The position numbers were made by a program, and so were the translations under genes. DNA of 64,000 bases from HGM04593 sp045631205 (GTDB lineage: Bacteria > Bacteroidota > Bacteroidia > Bacteroidales > Bacteroidaceae): positions 16,390 to 80,389 of the forward strand of contig JAZQUI010000025.1 in the NCBI GenBank assembly GCA_045631205.1, given 5' to 3'. The notes under the pieces were generated by a model. That model saw only the letters and a program-made list of their open reading frames with translations, ran no database searches and was not told the origin of the DNA. Shown here in pieces: positions 26,793-35,611 of the stretch (its first letter is position 1; every line of letters begins with the position of its first letter).

Positions 26793-27106
26793 TTTGATTA
26801 GTTATGTTTTGGTTATTGACTTCTTGCCGATAGTTGCTTTAAATACGCAACCACAAAAATATATTGCATTTGTTTAATAACCAAATATTTTTATTTTTAG
26901 TTATCAACAATTTTTAAAGTTTTCCAAAATAATTTTTAAATTGCTGAAAACTAATTATTTAAGATTTTGAATGATTGTAAAAGTTTTCCAAAATAATTTT
27001 TACTGCAGGAATGTTGTCTGATTTTTGGAAATTCTTATTCCAGATTTTGATTGTTTGTGTTCGCTTTTAAGATGAGGGTTTATGCTCACTCTTTACGGTG
27101 TATATA
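26793..27106. other. A+T-rich intergenic region upstream of nrdJ with a 23-bp direct repeat
   Basis: Copies of AAAGTTTTCCAAAATAATTT plus TTA lie at 26916-26938 and 26980-27002, 64 bp apart (about six helix turns), just upstream of the nrdJ promoter. The spacing suggests paired binding sites for a regulator. One DnaA-box-like TTATCAACA (one mismatch) lies at 26901-26909. No gene is seen. Confidence 0.65.
26854..26885 (-). promoter_or_regulatory. Promoter of nrdJ
   Basis: On the minus strand TTTG (26882-26885), 20-bp spacer, TATTTTTG (26854-26861), about 62 bp upstream of the start. Full match to the consensus. Confidence 0.8.
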
Positions 27107-27137
27107 CAAAAAAAGTCCCGCAATTGCGGGACTTTTT
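27107..27137 (-). terminator. Terminator of dnaA
   Basis: Perfect palindrome with stem GTCCCGC / GCGGGAC and loop AATT, flanked by seven A on one side and six T on the other, 19 bp after the dnaA stop. It should work in both directions. Confidence 0.9.
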
Positions 27138-27155
27138 TGTAATATTGTATTTTGT

Positions 27156-28553
27156 TTATGCGCTTTGAAGTAACAAGTCAATCTCGTTCAACTCGTGACG
27201 GAACTGTTTGTCTGTCTCGGCTAAGTTGGCAATGGTTTTGCAGGCATGCAGAACTGTTGCGTGGTCTCTGTTTCCTACATATTGGCCGATTTTTGAAGTA
27301 GATATGTCGAGATATTTTTTCGACAAGTACATTGCTACCTGACGTACAAGTACAACCTCTCTTTTTCGTGAGCGAGTGTTAATGCTCTCTGCCTCAACTC
27401 CGTAGTAGTCGGCTACTTTCTTTATTATTTCGTCAATGGTTATCGTGCGTTTTTCGCAAGATGAAACATTGCCAAGTATTCTGCGGGCAAGGTTGAGATC
27501 TATATCGGCATTGTTTATAGTAGAGTGTGCCATTATCGACACTATAGTGCCTTCAAGGTCGCGAATGCTTGCGTTTGTGTTTTCCGCTATGTAGTTGATA
27601 ACCTCTTCGGGGAAGTTCAAGCCGTCTTTGCGTATGATATTTTTTAGAATATTCTTGCGCAAGTCGAAGTCGGGCCTTTCAATTTCTGCAGTCATTCCCC
27701 ATTTGAAACGGGTTATGAGTCTCTCTTCCATGCCTTGCAACTGTGCAGGTGTGCGGTCAGAGGTCATAATCAATTGCTTGCCATTAAGGTGCAAGTGGTT
27801 GAATATGTGGAAGAATGCTGTTTGTGTCTTTTGGAGACCTGCAAATTCCTGTATATCATCGATTATGAGTACATCAATGCTCTGATAGAATTTCATAAAA
27901 TCGTTGAACTTCTTTTGCAGTATAGAATCGGTGTATTGTACTTGGAACAAATGCGCTGAAACATAAAGTACACGCATTTCGGGGTGCAATTCTTTGATCT
28001 TGGCTCCAATGGCGTTGATGAGGTGGGTTTTTCCCACGCCCGATGAACCGTATATGAAGAGTGGGTTGAATACTTTTCCCGGTGAGTTGGCAACACTGAC
28101 ACCTACCGCGCGTGATAAACGGTTGCTTATACCCTCGACATAATTGTCAAATGTATAGCGGTTTATCAACATAGAGTCGAGCTCTTGAATTACGGCTTGT
28201 TCAGCAACAGGTGCGCTATTTCCTGAATTACCGGTGTGGCAACTTGTATTGCCCGAAGAGTAGTTGTCGGTGCTTACCTCAATGCTGAGGTTGTTGCTCT
28301 TGTCGGTGAGTATGCTGTACATCAGTTTGGTGCCATTGCCCATAACTTTGTACAAGGTCGAACGCAACAATCCGACATAATTTTCGTCGAGATGCTCACA
28401 TACGTAGCTGCTCTTCACTTGGATAGTCAATACAGAGTCTTCGTACCTGATAGGCTTTATGTCGGCGAACCAGGTGGTAAATGTTTTCTCTGAGACATTA
28501 TCACGAATAATCTCGAGACATTTATTCCATTTTTCTATTAAACGAGAATCCAT
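27156..28553 (-). CDS. dnaA: Chromosomal replication initiator protein DnaA
   Basis: A 465-residue protein. Domain I is at the N-terminus (WNKCLEIIRDNVSEKTFTTW). The AAA+ domain has Walker A GSSGVGKTH and Walker B VLIIDDIQEFAG. The C-terminal helix-turn-helix has GNRDHATVLHACKTI. It starts replication at oriC. It is a single-gene unit with its own leader and terminator; dnaX lies upstream on the same strand but is closed off by a hairpin. Confidence 0.97.
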   Translation of the reverse strand: MDSRLIEKWNKCLEIIRDNVSEKTFTTWFADIKPIRYEDSVLTIQVKSSYVCEHLDENYVGLLRSTLYKVMGNGTKLMYSILTDKSNNLSIEVSTDNYSSGNTSCHTGNSGNSAPVAEQAVIQELDSMLINRYTFDNYVEGISNRLSRAVGVSVANSPGKVFNPLFIYGSSGVGKTHLINAIGAKIKELHPEMRVLYVSAHLFQVQYTDSILQKKFNDFMKFYQSIDVLIIDDIQEFAGLQKTQTAFFHIFNHLHLNGKQLIMTSDRTPAQLQGMEERLITRFKWGMTAEIERPDFDLRKNILKNIIRKDGLNFPEEVINYIAENTNASIRDLEGTIVSIMAHSTINNADIDLNLARRILGNVSSCEKRTITIDEIIKKVADYYGVEAESINTRSRKREVVLVRQVAMYLSKKYLDISTSKIGQYVGNRDHATVLHACKTIANLAETDKQFRHELNEIDLLLQSA

Positions 28554-28590
28554 ATTGTTTTCTAAACGTACTGACTATTTTAGATGCGAA

Positions 28591-28663
28591 CAACCACCAT
28601 TTGTGTTTTTCAAATTAAGGTGGTTGCTTGGGTGTGACAGCCGTGTTTTGTGCAGCCGGCTGT
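28591..28663 (-). promoter_or_regulatory. Two stem-loops in the dnaA 5' leader
   Basis: Stem 1 is CAACCACC / GGTGGTTG (28591-28598 and 28619-28626) with a second helix ATTTG / CAAAT inside. Stem 2 is ACAGCCG / CGGCTGT (28637-28643 and 28657-28663). Both fall between the probable start point and the dnaA ATG, so they would be in the mRNA leader and may affect its stability or translation. Confidence 0.55.
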
Positions 28664-28686
28664 GTGCCCCTCATCTCTTTCCAATG

Positions 28687-28718
28687 CAAATATCATAAAA
28701 GAAAAATGAAAATGCAAA
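28687..28718 (-). promoter_or_regulatory. Probable dnaA promoter
   Basis: On the minus strand TTTG (28715-28718), 20-bp spacer, GATATTTG (28687-28694), one mismatch to TAnnTTTG. It is the best candidate in the 574-bp gap. Confidence 0.5.
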
Positions 28719-29101
28719 TGAAGAAAAAGTGCTGTTTTTTTTGTTTTTATAAGGGATTGTTTTTCAGGTTGTTATAACGGCGCTGAAGGCGGCAGTTGTT
28801 GTTCTGATAAAAATTTTTAAAACACTGATATTCAATACATTGTGCTGGGCATAGGTCTTGCGTGTTTTTTTCGTTGCCTTTTGTTATTGCCCTTTTAGGC
28901 ATTTGTGGAATACGATTTTGCCTTTTCTTGCTTGTTTTCTTTTTTTCTTTTTTTGCCCGTCCTTAATTGGAATAATTCTATATAAGCCGAAAAATTTTTT
29001 TATTTAGGAATAAATTTGAGATACAAAAATGGCTAAAAAAAATGTGCGATTTTGCTTGTTTTTTATAATTATTATGTTGTGGTTTTTGCCATTCCGAGCA
29101 T
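28719..29101. other. A+T-rich gap between dnaX and dnaA
   Basis: Long T and A runs and no open frame with family features. I looked for DnaA boxes (TTATNCACA) and found only single-mismatch forms such as TGTGGAATA near 28904, not a cluster. It is therefore a weak oriC candidate. No other structure was recognised. Confidence 0.5.
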
Positions 29102-29125
29102 AAAAAAAATCTCCCGAAGGAGATT
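29102..29125 (-). terminator. Terminator of dnaX
   Basis: Stem AATCTCC / GGAGATT with loop CGAA, followed on the minus strand by eight T, directly after the dnaX stop codon. Confidence 0.88.
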
Positions 29126-29127
29126 CT

Positions 29128-30963
29128 TTATGATAGTTCAAGGTTGAGTGCTTTGCGAAGTTTTTCTATTGTCGGGTTTTTCTTTGCCAACATTTCGTAT
29201 TGCTTGGTTCTGTCGTAAACGTGTTGTTCCACTTTTACCTTGTTTACCTCTATTTTCATTGTCAAAGTTGTACCTTTGAGGTAATTGCTTATACCTGCAA
29301 CAATACGTTTTGCTTCTCCTTCGAAAAGTTCTGCTACTAATTGGTTGTCAACCGATATTGTAAAATCGTTGTTCTTGCCGAGAGTGGGCTGTATAATTTT
29401 CATTCTGTCGGCAAGTGCGCGCTCCTTTTCGGGGAGTTGCATAGCGAACGAGGTCCACGCCTGAGTGAGATCCTCTTTTGTAATCTCAGGAGCAGCAGCG
29501 GTTGTTTTTTCAATAAACTTCTCCTCTGTTGCTTTTGTCGATGTTTGCGGCATTGCTGTTGGTGCTGCTTGCTCTTGTGTAAGAGTTGTGCGCGCACGTT
29601 GGAACATTCCGCCAATGCTTTTTGAAGGCATGCTTTGCTTGCGCATAGCCTCGGGGCGGCCACTCAGTACCTGTCGGCTCTCCTGCTTGGGCTGTGGAAC
29701 TGTTGCCGGTGTGTTATGCAGTTCAGGCTGTGTAGTCGTTTCTTGCTTTTGTGGCGGTGTAGGTGTTGTGCTACCGTTTTTTATCTCTGTTTGCTCTTGG
29801 GGCTTGGCTATTTTGTTGAAAATGGGTTTTAATATCTTTGGGCCACGCCCACCGTCTTCGCTGTCGTCACCCGTTACAAGCTGAGACAGTTGTATGAGGG
29901 CAAGCTCTACAAGCAGGCGTTTGTTGCGGCTTGTCTTGTAGTTGAGTTCGCAGTTGTTGCATAGCTTTATGGCGCGGAAGAGCATCTTGGGCGGTATCTT
30001 TGCTGCCTGCTGCACATATCTTTTGCGCAAGTCATCGCTGCCCTCAAAAAGAGGGGCTGTGACAGGGTCGCCGTTTACAAGCAAATCGCGCATATGCGCA
30101 GCAATACCCTCTATGAATATGTTGCCTTCGAATCCCTTGCCTAATATCTCATTGAAAAGTAGCAACGACTGCGCGGTGTTTCCATTGAGAATGTGGTCGG
30201 TCAGGCGGAAATAATATTCATAGTCAAGTATGTTTAGGCTCTCAATAACCTTTGAATAGGTAAGATGTCCCTGTGTGAAGCTTGTCATCTGGTCAAAAAG
30301 TGAGAGTGCATCGCGCATGCATCCGTCTGATTTTTGCGCAATCACACGCAGAGCCTCGTAGTCGCTCTCTATTCCCTCTTTTCTTGCAATGTTCTGCAAG
30401 TGTGCTATGATGTCAGCATTGTCAATACGGCTGAAATCGTATATCTGGCAACGCGATAAAATGGTGGGGAGTATCTTGTGTTTTTCGGTTGTGGCGAGGA
30501 TGAAAATGGCATGTGCCGGCGGCTCTTCAAGTGTTTTTAGGAAGGCATTGAAAGCTGCTTGTGACAACATGTGCACCTCGTCGATAATGTAAACCTTGTA
30601 TCGGCCAATTTGTGGCGGGATTCGCACCTGTTCATTGAGTGAACGAATGTCTTCTACCGAGTTGTTGCTGGCCGCATCGAGCTCGTAGATTGAGTATGAG
30701 CGCTGCTCGTTAAATGAACGGCACGATTCACATTCGTTACAGGGTTCGCCGTTGGCTGTGGGCGCAGTACAATTTATTGTTTTTGCAAAAATTCGTGCGC
30801 AAGTTGTTTTTCCAACACCGCGAGGGCCGCAAAAGAGGTAGGCGTGTGCCAACTTACCGCTCTGTATAGCGTTTTTAAGAGTGGTGGTAAGCGCTTTCTG
30901 CGCAACAACCGTCTCAAAAGTGTCGGGGCGGTACTTGCGTGCCGATACTATATAGTTTTCCAT
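29128..30963 (-). CDS. dnaX: DNA polymerase III subunits gamma and tau
   Basis: A 611-residue clamp-loader ATPase. Walker A GPRGVGKTTC, zinc-binding Cys cluster (CNECESC with earlier Cys), Walker B VYIIDEVHML and sensor ILATTEKHKI. Then a Pro/Gln/Thr-rich linker at about 385-470 and a C-terminal tau-like domain. It loads the sliding clamp during replication. No programmed frameshift site is obvious. Confidence 0.95.
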   Translation of the reverse strand: MENYIVSARKYRPDTFETVVAQKALTTTLKNAIQSGKLAHAYLFCGPRGVGKTTCARIFAKTINCTAPTANGEPCNECESCRSFNEQRSYSIYELDAASNNSVEDIRSLNEQVRIPPQIGRYKVYIIDEVHMLSQAAFNAFLKTLEEPPAHAIFILATTEKHKILPTILSRCQIYDFSRIDNADIIAHLQNIARKEGIESDYEALRVIAQKSDGCMRDALSLFDQMTSFTQGHLTYSKVIESLNILDYEYYFRLTDHILNGNTAQSLLLFNEILGKGFEGNIFIEGIAAHMRDLLVNGDPVTAPLFEGSDDLRKRYVQQAAKIPPKMLFRAIKLCNNCELNYKTSRNKRLLVELALIQLSQLVTGDDSEDGGRGPKILKPIFNKIAKPQEQTEIKNGSTTPTPPQKQETTTQPELHNTPATVPQPKQESRQVLSGRPEAMRKQSMPSKSIGGMFQRARTTLTQEQAAPTAMPQTSTKATEEKFIEKTTAAAPEITKEDLTQAWTSFAMQLPEKERALADRMKIIQPTLGKNNDFTISVDNQLVAELFEGEAKRIVAGISNYLKGTTLTMKIEVNKVKVEQHVYDRTKQYEMLAKKNPTIEKLRKALNLELS

Positions 30964-30987
30964 ATTGGTTTACCTTTTTATATATTA

Positions 30988-31018
30988 CAAAAATAGTGCA
31001 AACCTAGGGTAATACAAA
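30988..31018 (-). promoter_or_regulatory. Promoter of dnaX
   Basis: On the minus strand TTTG (31015-31018), 19-bp spacer, TATTTTTG (30988-30995), about 25 bp before the start codon. Full consensus match. Confidence 0.82.
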
Positions 31019-31177
31019 ATAATTGTTCCATAAATCGTGCGTTGCTTGCATAGCAATATATCTTCTTATTGCAATATCTTTTAAATAATCCAAGCTTTTC
31101 ACTCTCTTTGGATAAGCTAGGATGCAGCTCTGCATAAAAAAAATAAGTAAACTTTTTTTTCTGCTCTCGCCTTTCAC

Positions 31178-31185
31178 TATCTTTG
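31178..31185 (+). promoter_or_regulatory. -10-type element of the ftsB-like gene
   Basis: TATCTTTG 27 bp before the start codon. The upstream element is only a T-rich run, so it is a partial match. Confidence 0.5.
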
Positions 31186-31212
31186 TACGGAATAACATGA
31201 AAACAGAGGAAT

Positions 31213-31515
31213 ATGAACAACGATAGTATTGCAACATGTTTAAAATGGGTGATAAACCATAAGTATTGGTTTGTGACTCTTGCGTTTGTGGCTATTATGA
31301 TGTTTTTTGACAAGCATAATTTAATTGAGCATTTTAAGAATCAACGTGAAATCGCCGCTTTGAAGGCCGATAATACCGAGTTGAAAGAGCAACTCAACGA
31401 TTTGAGACATAGGTCGCAGGAGTTGCACAAGGATGTTGCAATTATGGAAAAGGTGGCTCGTGAGCGTTATGGCATGCATAAGGATGGTGAAGAGGTGTTT
31501 ATTGTAGAGGATTAA
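31213..31515 (+). CDS. Septum formation initiator (FtsB/DivIC-like)
   Basis: A 100-residue protein with a short cytoplasmic N-terminus, one membrane helix (YWFVTLAFVAIMMFF, about 18-33), a coiled coil at about 40-78 and an EKVARERYGMHKDGEEVF tail typical of the family. It should be part of the divisome bridge with FtsL/FtsQ. The next gene starts 2 bp after its stop. Confidence 0.88.
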   Translation: MNNDSIATCLKWVINHKYWFVTLAFVAIMMFFDKHNLIEHFKNQREIAALKADNTELKEQLNDLRHRSQELHKDVAIMEKVARERYGMHKDGEEVFIVED

Positions 31516-31517
31516 TT

Positions 31518-31847
31518 ATGAAATTGTTATCATTGTTAAATAAAATAAGTTGGGTAACACTTTTACTTGGTGCTGCCGGTCGTATGTTTTTCCGCGTAGA
31601 GGGGTCGTATGTTTTTCTTGCATCGGCTTTGTTGCTTGCGGTTACACAGTTTTTTCTGCGTGAAAGGGGTGGCAACTTTGTTGTTCGCCGTTTGGTGATA
31701 CAGCAACAGATTGGAGCTGTAGCTTTGGTTGCTGCCGGAGTGCTGATGTTTACGCATACGCGTAACGAATGGATTGTGGCTATGTTTGTGGGTGCTCTGT
31801 TTGAGTTGTACACAGCTTACAGAATTCCTCAGGAATTGAAGAAATAG
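31518..31847 (+). CDS. Small integral membrane protein of unknown function
   Basis: A 109-residue hydrophobic protein with about four predicted helices and basic loops (FFLRERGGNFVVRRLVIQQQ). It begins 2 bp after the FtsB/DivIC-like gene and is surely co-transcribed, so a role at the cell envelope is plausible. I do not recognise a named family with certainty. Confidence 0.8.
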   Translation: MKLLSLLNKISWVTLLLGAAGRMFFRVEGSYVFLASALLLAVTQFFLRERGGNFVVRRLVIQQQIGAVALVAAGVLMFTHTRNEWIVAMFVGALFELYTAYRIPQELKK

Positions 31848-31894
31848 AAATCAGAAACTATTTGCAAGTTATCAACTTGTATTGTTGGTATAAT

Positions 31895-31931
31895 AAAAAA
31901 AAGTCAGTGAGACACTCACTGACTTTTTTGT
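31895..31931. terminator. Bidirectional terminator
   Basis: Stem AAGTCAGTGAG / CTCACTGACTT (31901-31911, 31915-31925) with A run before and T run after. It sits between two convergent genes and serves both. Confidence 0.9.
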
Positions 31932-31948
31932 GTTTAAATTCTTCTTTA

Positions 31949-33118
31949 TTATTTGTTTACGAAGTGTACGGTCTGGCTATTTTCGCCCATATCTTGTGTT
32001 TTAACAATGAGCTTGTCTGCGTTGACAGAGTAACGGTTTACGAGAATGTCTTTAACAATGTTTGCGCGTTTTTCGGCAATCTCTGCTTTTGTTGAGTTTG
32101 TGTTACCGATAATCTCAATTGTAAACTCGGGGTTAGCCTGCATAAGTTTTGCAACATTTGAGATGTTAACCATCTGCAACTCTTTGTTGAATGTTTCTTT
32201 GCCGTCGTGGAATACAACGTAGGGAATGAGAATATTCTTCTCTTCTGCGGGTATAACAACGATTTTCTCTTCGGGCTTGCCTTTTTCCATCTGCTCGGTC
32301 TTAACCATTGCGATGTAGTTGCTGAGTGCAGCATACTGCTCCGATGATATAGCGTGTGCGGTCTTAAAACCCTGCTTGCCAATCTTCCATTTCAAACCAA
32401 CTTTGCCGTTCAAAATACCGTCAAAGTCTGTGCGCATGTTTGTCTGTCCGTCAAAAGTTGAACTTGTTGCTGTTGCTCCCAAATCAATGTTGATACCAAT
32501 GCGTTTTGTTATGTTGTAAGTCGTAGAGATACCACCTCTTGCTGCAAAAAGTGTGCGGCTGTCAACACCTTTTCTCTCTATGGTTGTGAGTGCTGCTGCA
32601 CCGATGTAGAACTCTATGTCAAGTGCTTTATCGGTCTTTTTCTCTTTTGAGAATAGGTTGATGAGGTCTATCATAAGGTCGGCGCCCAATGAATAGTATT
32701 TTAAGTCCTGCAAATAGCCGTGACGAGTATCAACTCCTACAGAATTGAGATATACTTTTCTAGGGTCTTCAATGTGGTTGGGGTACTCACCATTCAAGCC
32801 GCTGTTCCATCCTTTAAGTCTGTTGCCATCAATGCTCAAACGCACTCCAATTGTGGGAGTCAGTTGCTTGCCGATTGCAATTGCAAAGCCGTGTTTGATG
32901 CGGTCCTTGAATGAAAGGTGTGTATCTTCCTCGCCCATAAGTACGGCGCCTCCGAATGAACCCTGTACATAAAAATTGTCCAGGAATGATGACTGATACT
33001 TTGTTTTGTAGTCAACGGTAACGGTTTCAGTTTTCTGAGCTGTTTCTACTCTCTTGCTTTGTGCAAAAGCCGAAAAGCTGACCGCCAACAATAGAGATAA
33101 TATTGTAAACTTTTTCAT
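31949..33118 (-). CDS. OmpA-family outer-membrane protein
   Basis: The start at 33118 (MKKFTILSLLLAVSFSAFAQ) gives a clear signal peptide; the longer ATG at 33136 is less likely. An N-terminal beta-barrel region is followed by an OmpA C-terminal domain with EFTIEIIGNTNSTKAEIAEKRA, which normally binds peptidoglycan. In this copy the canonical D..R pair is replaced by other residues (NTNSTKAEIAEKRAN), so binding may be weak. It lies 25 bp after a second OmpA-like gene, probably in one transcript. Confidence 0.88.
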   Translation of the reverse strand: MKKFTILSLLLAVSFSAFAQSKRVETAQKTETVTVDYKTKYQSSFLDNFYVQGSFGGAVLMGEEDTHLSFKDRIKHGFAIAIGKQLTPTIGVRLSIDGNRLKGWNSGLNGEYPNHIEDPRKVYLNSVGVDTRHGYLQDLKYYSLGADLMIDLINLFSKEKKTDKALDIEFYIGAAALTTIERKGVDSRTLFAARGGISTTYNITKRIGINIDLGATATSSTFDGQTNMRTDFDGILNGKVGLKWKIGKQGFKTAHAISSEQYAALSNYIAMVKTEQMEKGKPEEKIVVIPAEEKNILIPYVVFHDGKETFNKELQMVNISNVAKLMQANPEFTIEIIGNTNSTKAEIAEKRANIVKDILVNRYSVNADKLIVKTQDMGENSQTVHFVNK

Positions 33119-33143
33119 ATTATATTCTATTTTCAATTTCTAA

Positions 33144-34376
33144 TTATTTTTCGATAATACTCATTACAACCACACGGTTCCAACGGAAATCCTCGTCGTA
33201 AACACGCTCGGTGTCACCCTTTGCGTTTGTTTCGATACGGTCCTCTGCAATACCACACTCGTTGATGAGGTATTTTTTTACAGAATCGACTCTTCGCTGG
33301 CTGAGTCGCATATTGTACTCGGGGTATGCAGTCTCCTTGTCGGCATAACCGGTCAACATAATCTTTGTCTCGGGGTTACTCTTAAGATATTCTGCAATCT
33401 TATTGATTTGAGGTTTCTGTCCTTTTTCGATATATGACTTATCAATGAGGAAGCGTACTGCAAAAGGTGCAATAATGTTTTTTGCAGGAGCTTTTACCTC
33501 TTTTATTATTTGAGGCTGTGGCTTGTATGTATCCTCGTGGATAACAGGAATTTCAACAGTTGTTTTTGAGGTATTGCCTCCGAAATTATAACTTAAACCA
33601 ATGGTAGCTGCTGCCAAGAAATCGAGTTTCTTGTAATCGCCGCCAAGTTCACCACCTATCACACCATCAAATGTCTCGTTGAGGAAGTTTGCTTGGAGGT
33701 CGGCCATAATAGAGAAACGTTTTGATACTTTATAGTCAATCTGTGTACCAACTTCTGCTCCCCAAGTATTGTTGTGGTGGAAACCCTGCTTTTTGAATGA
33801 GTAGGTGTATGTAGGGCCTGCATACAGCTGCACGCTCCAACGGTTGTCATTGTCGAACCATTTTACGACATCGGTCATTGCTGCAACGCTCAAATCCATG
33901 TATATGAATTTTCTGCGGAAGTATGCGATACCGTCTTTGTCAATGATGTACTGCATTTGGCTTGCGGGGTAGTCAAAGTCGTTCAATTTTTTGCCATAAA
34001 TAGCTCCGGCGAGATAGTAAGCGCTAATTTTACCTACACCAATCTGGCCTCTAAGACCAAAATAACGGTTGAACCAGTGTCCTGCTGTTACGTTGATTCT
34101 GGCTCTTCTGCGGTCGATAAAGTTGTTTACTTTGTCATTAGCTTCGGCAGCAACGGCATTTACTCCGGCGCTGAACGAAACAAACCAATCGTTTTGTTTA
34201 AGTGCTGCGTCGTCGGCAACTATGTCGTCTTCTGCGCAACCCAATGTGCTCGCAAGGTAGCTTAAACGCGATTCGCGGATAGTGTCCGTCTTGATTGTTT
34301 GCGCATCAATTCCGTTGTTGACGAAAAGGATTGCTATACCAATCAACATCGTTCTGAAAATAATTGATTTATTCAT
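33144..34376 (-). CDS. OmpA-family outer-membrane protein
   Basis: A 410-residue protein with signal peptide (MNKSIIFRTMLIGIAILFVN...AQ), an outer-membrane barrel with aromatic-rich strands and a C-terminal OmpA domain (KIMLTGYADKETAYPEYNMR then LSQRRVDSVKKYLI). The last part has the Asp and Arg that hold diaminopimelate in peptidoglycan. It probably tethers the outer membrane to the wall. First gene of a two-gene transcript. Confidence 0.92.
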   Translation of the reverse strand: MNKSIIFRTMLIGIAILFVNNGIDAQTIKTDTIRESRLSYLASTLGCAEDDIVADDAALKQNDWFVSFSAGVNAVAAEANDKVNNFIDRRRARINVTAGHWFNRYFGLRGQIGVGKISAYYLAGAIYGKKLNDFDYPASQMQYIIDKDGIAYFRRKFIYMDLSVAAMTDVVKWFDNDNRWSVQLYAGPTYTYSFKKQGFHHNNTWGAEVGTQIDYKVSKRFSIMADLQANFLNETFDGVIGGELGGDYKKLDFLAAATIGLSYNFGGNTSKTTVEIPVIHEDTYKPQPQIIKEVKAPAKNIIAPFAVRFLIDKSYIEKGQKPQINKIAEYLKSNPETKIMLTGYADKETAYPEYNMRLSQRRVDSVKKYLINECGIAEDRIETNAKGDTERVYDEDFRWNRVVVMSIIEK

Positions 34377-34441
34377 TTTCTTTGTATTAAAATATGATAT
34401 TTGTTTATTGTTTCGTTAGAGTTAACAAGTCAATTTCTTGG

Positions 34442-34473
34442 CAAAGGTAGAAAAAAAATATAAAATATTGAAA
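34442..34473 (-). promoter_or_regulatory. Promoter of the OmpA gene pair
   Basis: On the minus strand TTTC (34470-34473), 20-bp spacer, TACCTTTG (34442-34449), 66 bp before the start codon. One mismatch in the upstream element. Confidence 0.7.
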
Positions 34474-34513
34474 TAAGAACTAATAAAATGAAAAAATGGC
34501 TCTGCAAAGTCTT

Positions 34514-35464
34514 TTAGCGCAACCTGATGATATCTCCGCTTTTTATACTTTTTTCTATATACTCGGGATTGTTCTTGTAAAGTTTGTCGAGTTTTATACC
34601 ATACTTCTGCGATATGTAGTGCATACTCTCTCCGGCATTGACGGTGTGCGTAGGGTATTGTTTGTCTGTTTTACTGTTTTTCTCTTCAAGATAAATGATG
34701 TCTCCGGCTTTTATATTGTACCCTTTATATAAGTCGTTGTATTTTATCAGTTTACTCTGCGATGTCCCGAACTCTTTGCTGAGCGATTTAAATGTATCCC
34801 CGGTGTCCCCTATTATATACAGGAGACCGTTGGCTTTGTAGATGGTTCTGCTGTACTTCTCCTCGTGGGTTTCAAGAGCAACACCGCTGGATTTTTTGAT
34901 ATCTTTCATTGTGTATGAGTCGTATCGGTAAAGCTCGTATCGCTCTATGAGACTTATGAGTTTTGTGGGGTAGGCCGGGTCTTCGGCATAACCTGCCTTC
35001 TTGAGCCCTTTTGCCCATCCCTTGTAATCGGTCTTTTTAAGCTTGAAGAGTGATGCGTAGCGCTGGCGGTTGACAAGGAATGAAGAGTGGTCCTCGTAGG
35101 AGTCTCTTACGTTATCATATTTTCTAAAGTAACAGAGTTTCCCGTTGTCCAATGAGGAGGTTCTCTTGCCTGTCCAGTTCTTGTCGGCTTTTATGCCGAA
35201 GTGATTGTTTGAACTGCGTGACAATTTACTTTTGCCAGCCCCCGACTCAAGCAAACCTTGTGCCAGTGTAATGCTGGCCGGAATGTTGTGTCTTGTCATC
35301 TGCTCCACTGCAATGGGATAATATGTGAGAACATATCTTTCGTAGTCGTCACGTGCCTGTGATATGTTTTTTACCTGTGTGCTTGTTGCCTGTTTGCTTG
35401 TGCTGCAACCTGCGAGTATTAGGGCTGTCAATAATATGAATAGGAGTTGAATTCTCATTGTCAA
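34514..35464 (-). CDS. LysM-containing glucosaminidase lipoprotein
   Basis: A 316-residue protein with a lipoprotein signal (LLFILLTALILAGC). It has a GH73-type glucosaminidase domain (ITLAQGLLESGAGKSKLSRS, then NNHFGIKADKNW) with the catalytic Glu in LLESGAG, and two LysM domains near the C-terminus (GDTFKSLSKEFGTSQSKLIK and AGESMHYISQKYGIKLDKLY). It should cleave peptidoglycan glycan strands in the periplasm or at the outer membrane. Confidence 0.92.
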   Translation of the reverse strand: MTMRIQLLFILLTALILAGCSTSKQATSTQVKNISQARDDYERYVLTYYPIAVEQMTRHNIPASITLAQGLLESGAGKSKLSRSSNNHFGIKADKNWTGKRTSSLDNGKLCYFRKYDNVRDSYEDHSSFLVNRQRYASLFKLKKTDYKGWAKGLKKAGYAEDPAYPTKLISLIERYELYRYDSYTMKDIKKSSGVALETHEEKYSRTIYKANGLLYIIGDTGDTFKSLSKEFGTSQSKLIKYNDLYKGYNIKAGDIIYLEEKNSKTDKQYPTHTVNAGESMHYISQKYGIKLDKLYKNNPEYIEKSIKSGDIIRLR

Positions 35465-35611
35465 TATGTTTTGCGGCTACAAAATAAGTCAATAAATTGC
35501 TTTTGCGCAACAAAAATAGTATCTTCGCCCTATAAAATGCCCAAATCTCATGTGGTTTTGGCTATTCTACTTGTTGGATTTTTGTAAAGTGTAACTAAAA
35601 ATTGATTAATT

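Noticed and set aside
28554..29127. Possible replication origin next to dnaA
   Set aside because: A+T-rich, but I found no cluster of TTATNCACA boxes; a GC-skew plot of the whole genome would be needed.
30978..31313. Minus-strand frame between dnaX and the FtsB/DivIC-like gene
   Set aside because: It overlaps the dnaX promoter and the start of the opposite-strand gene; composition is not coding-like.
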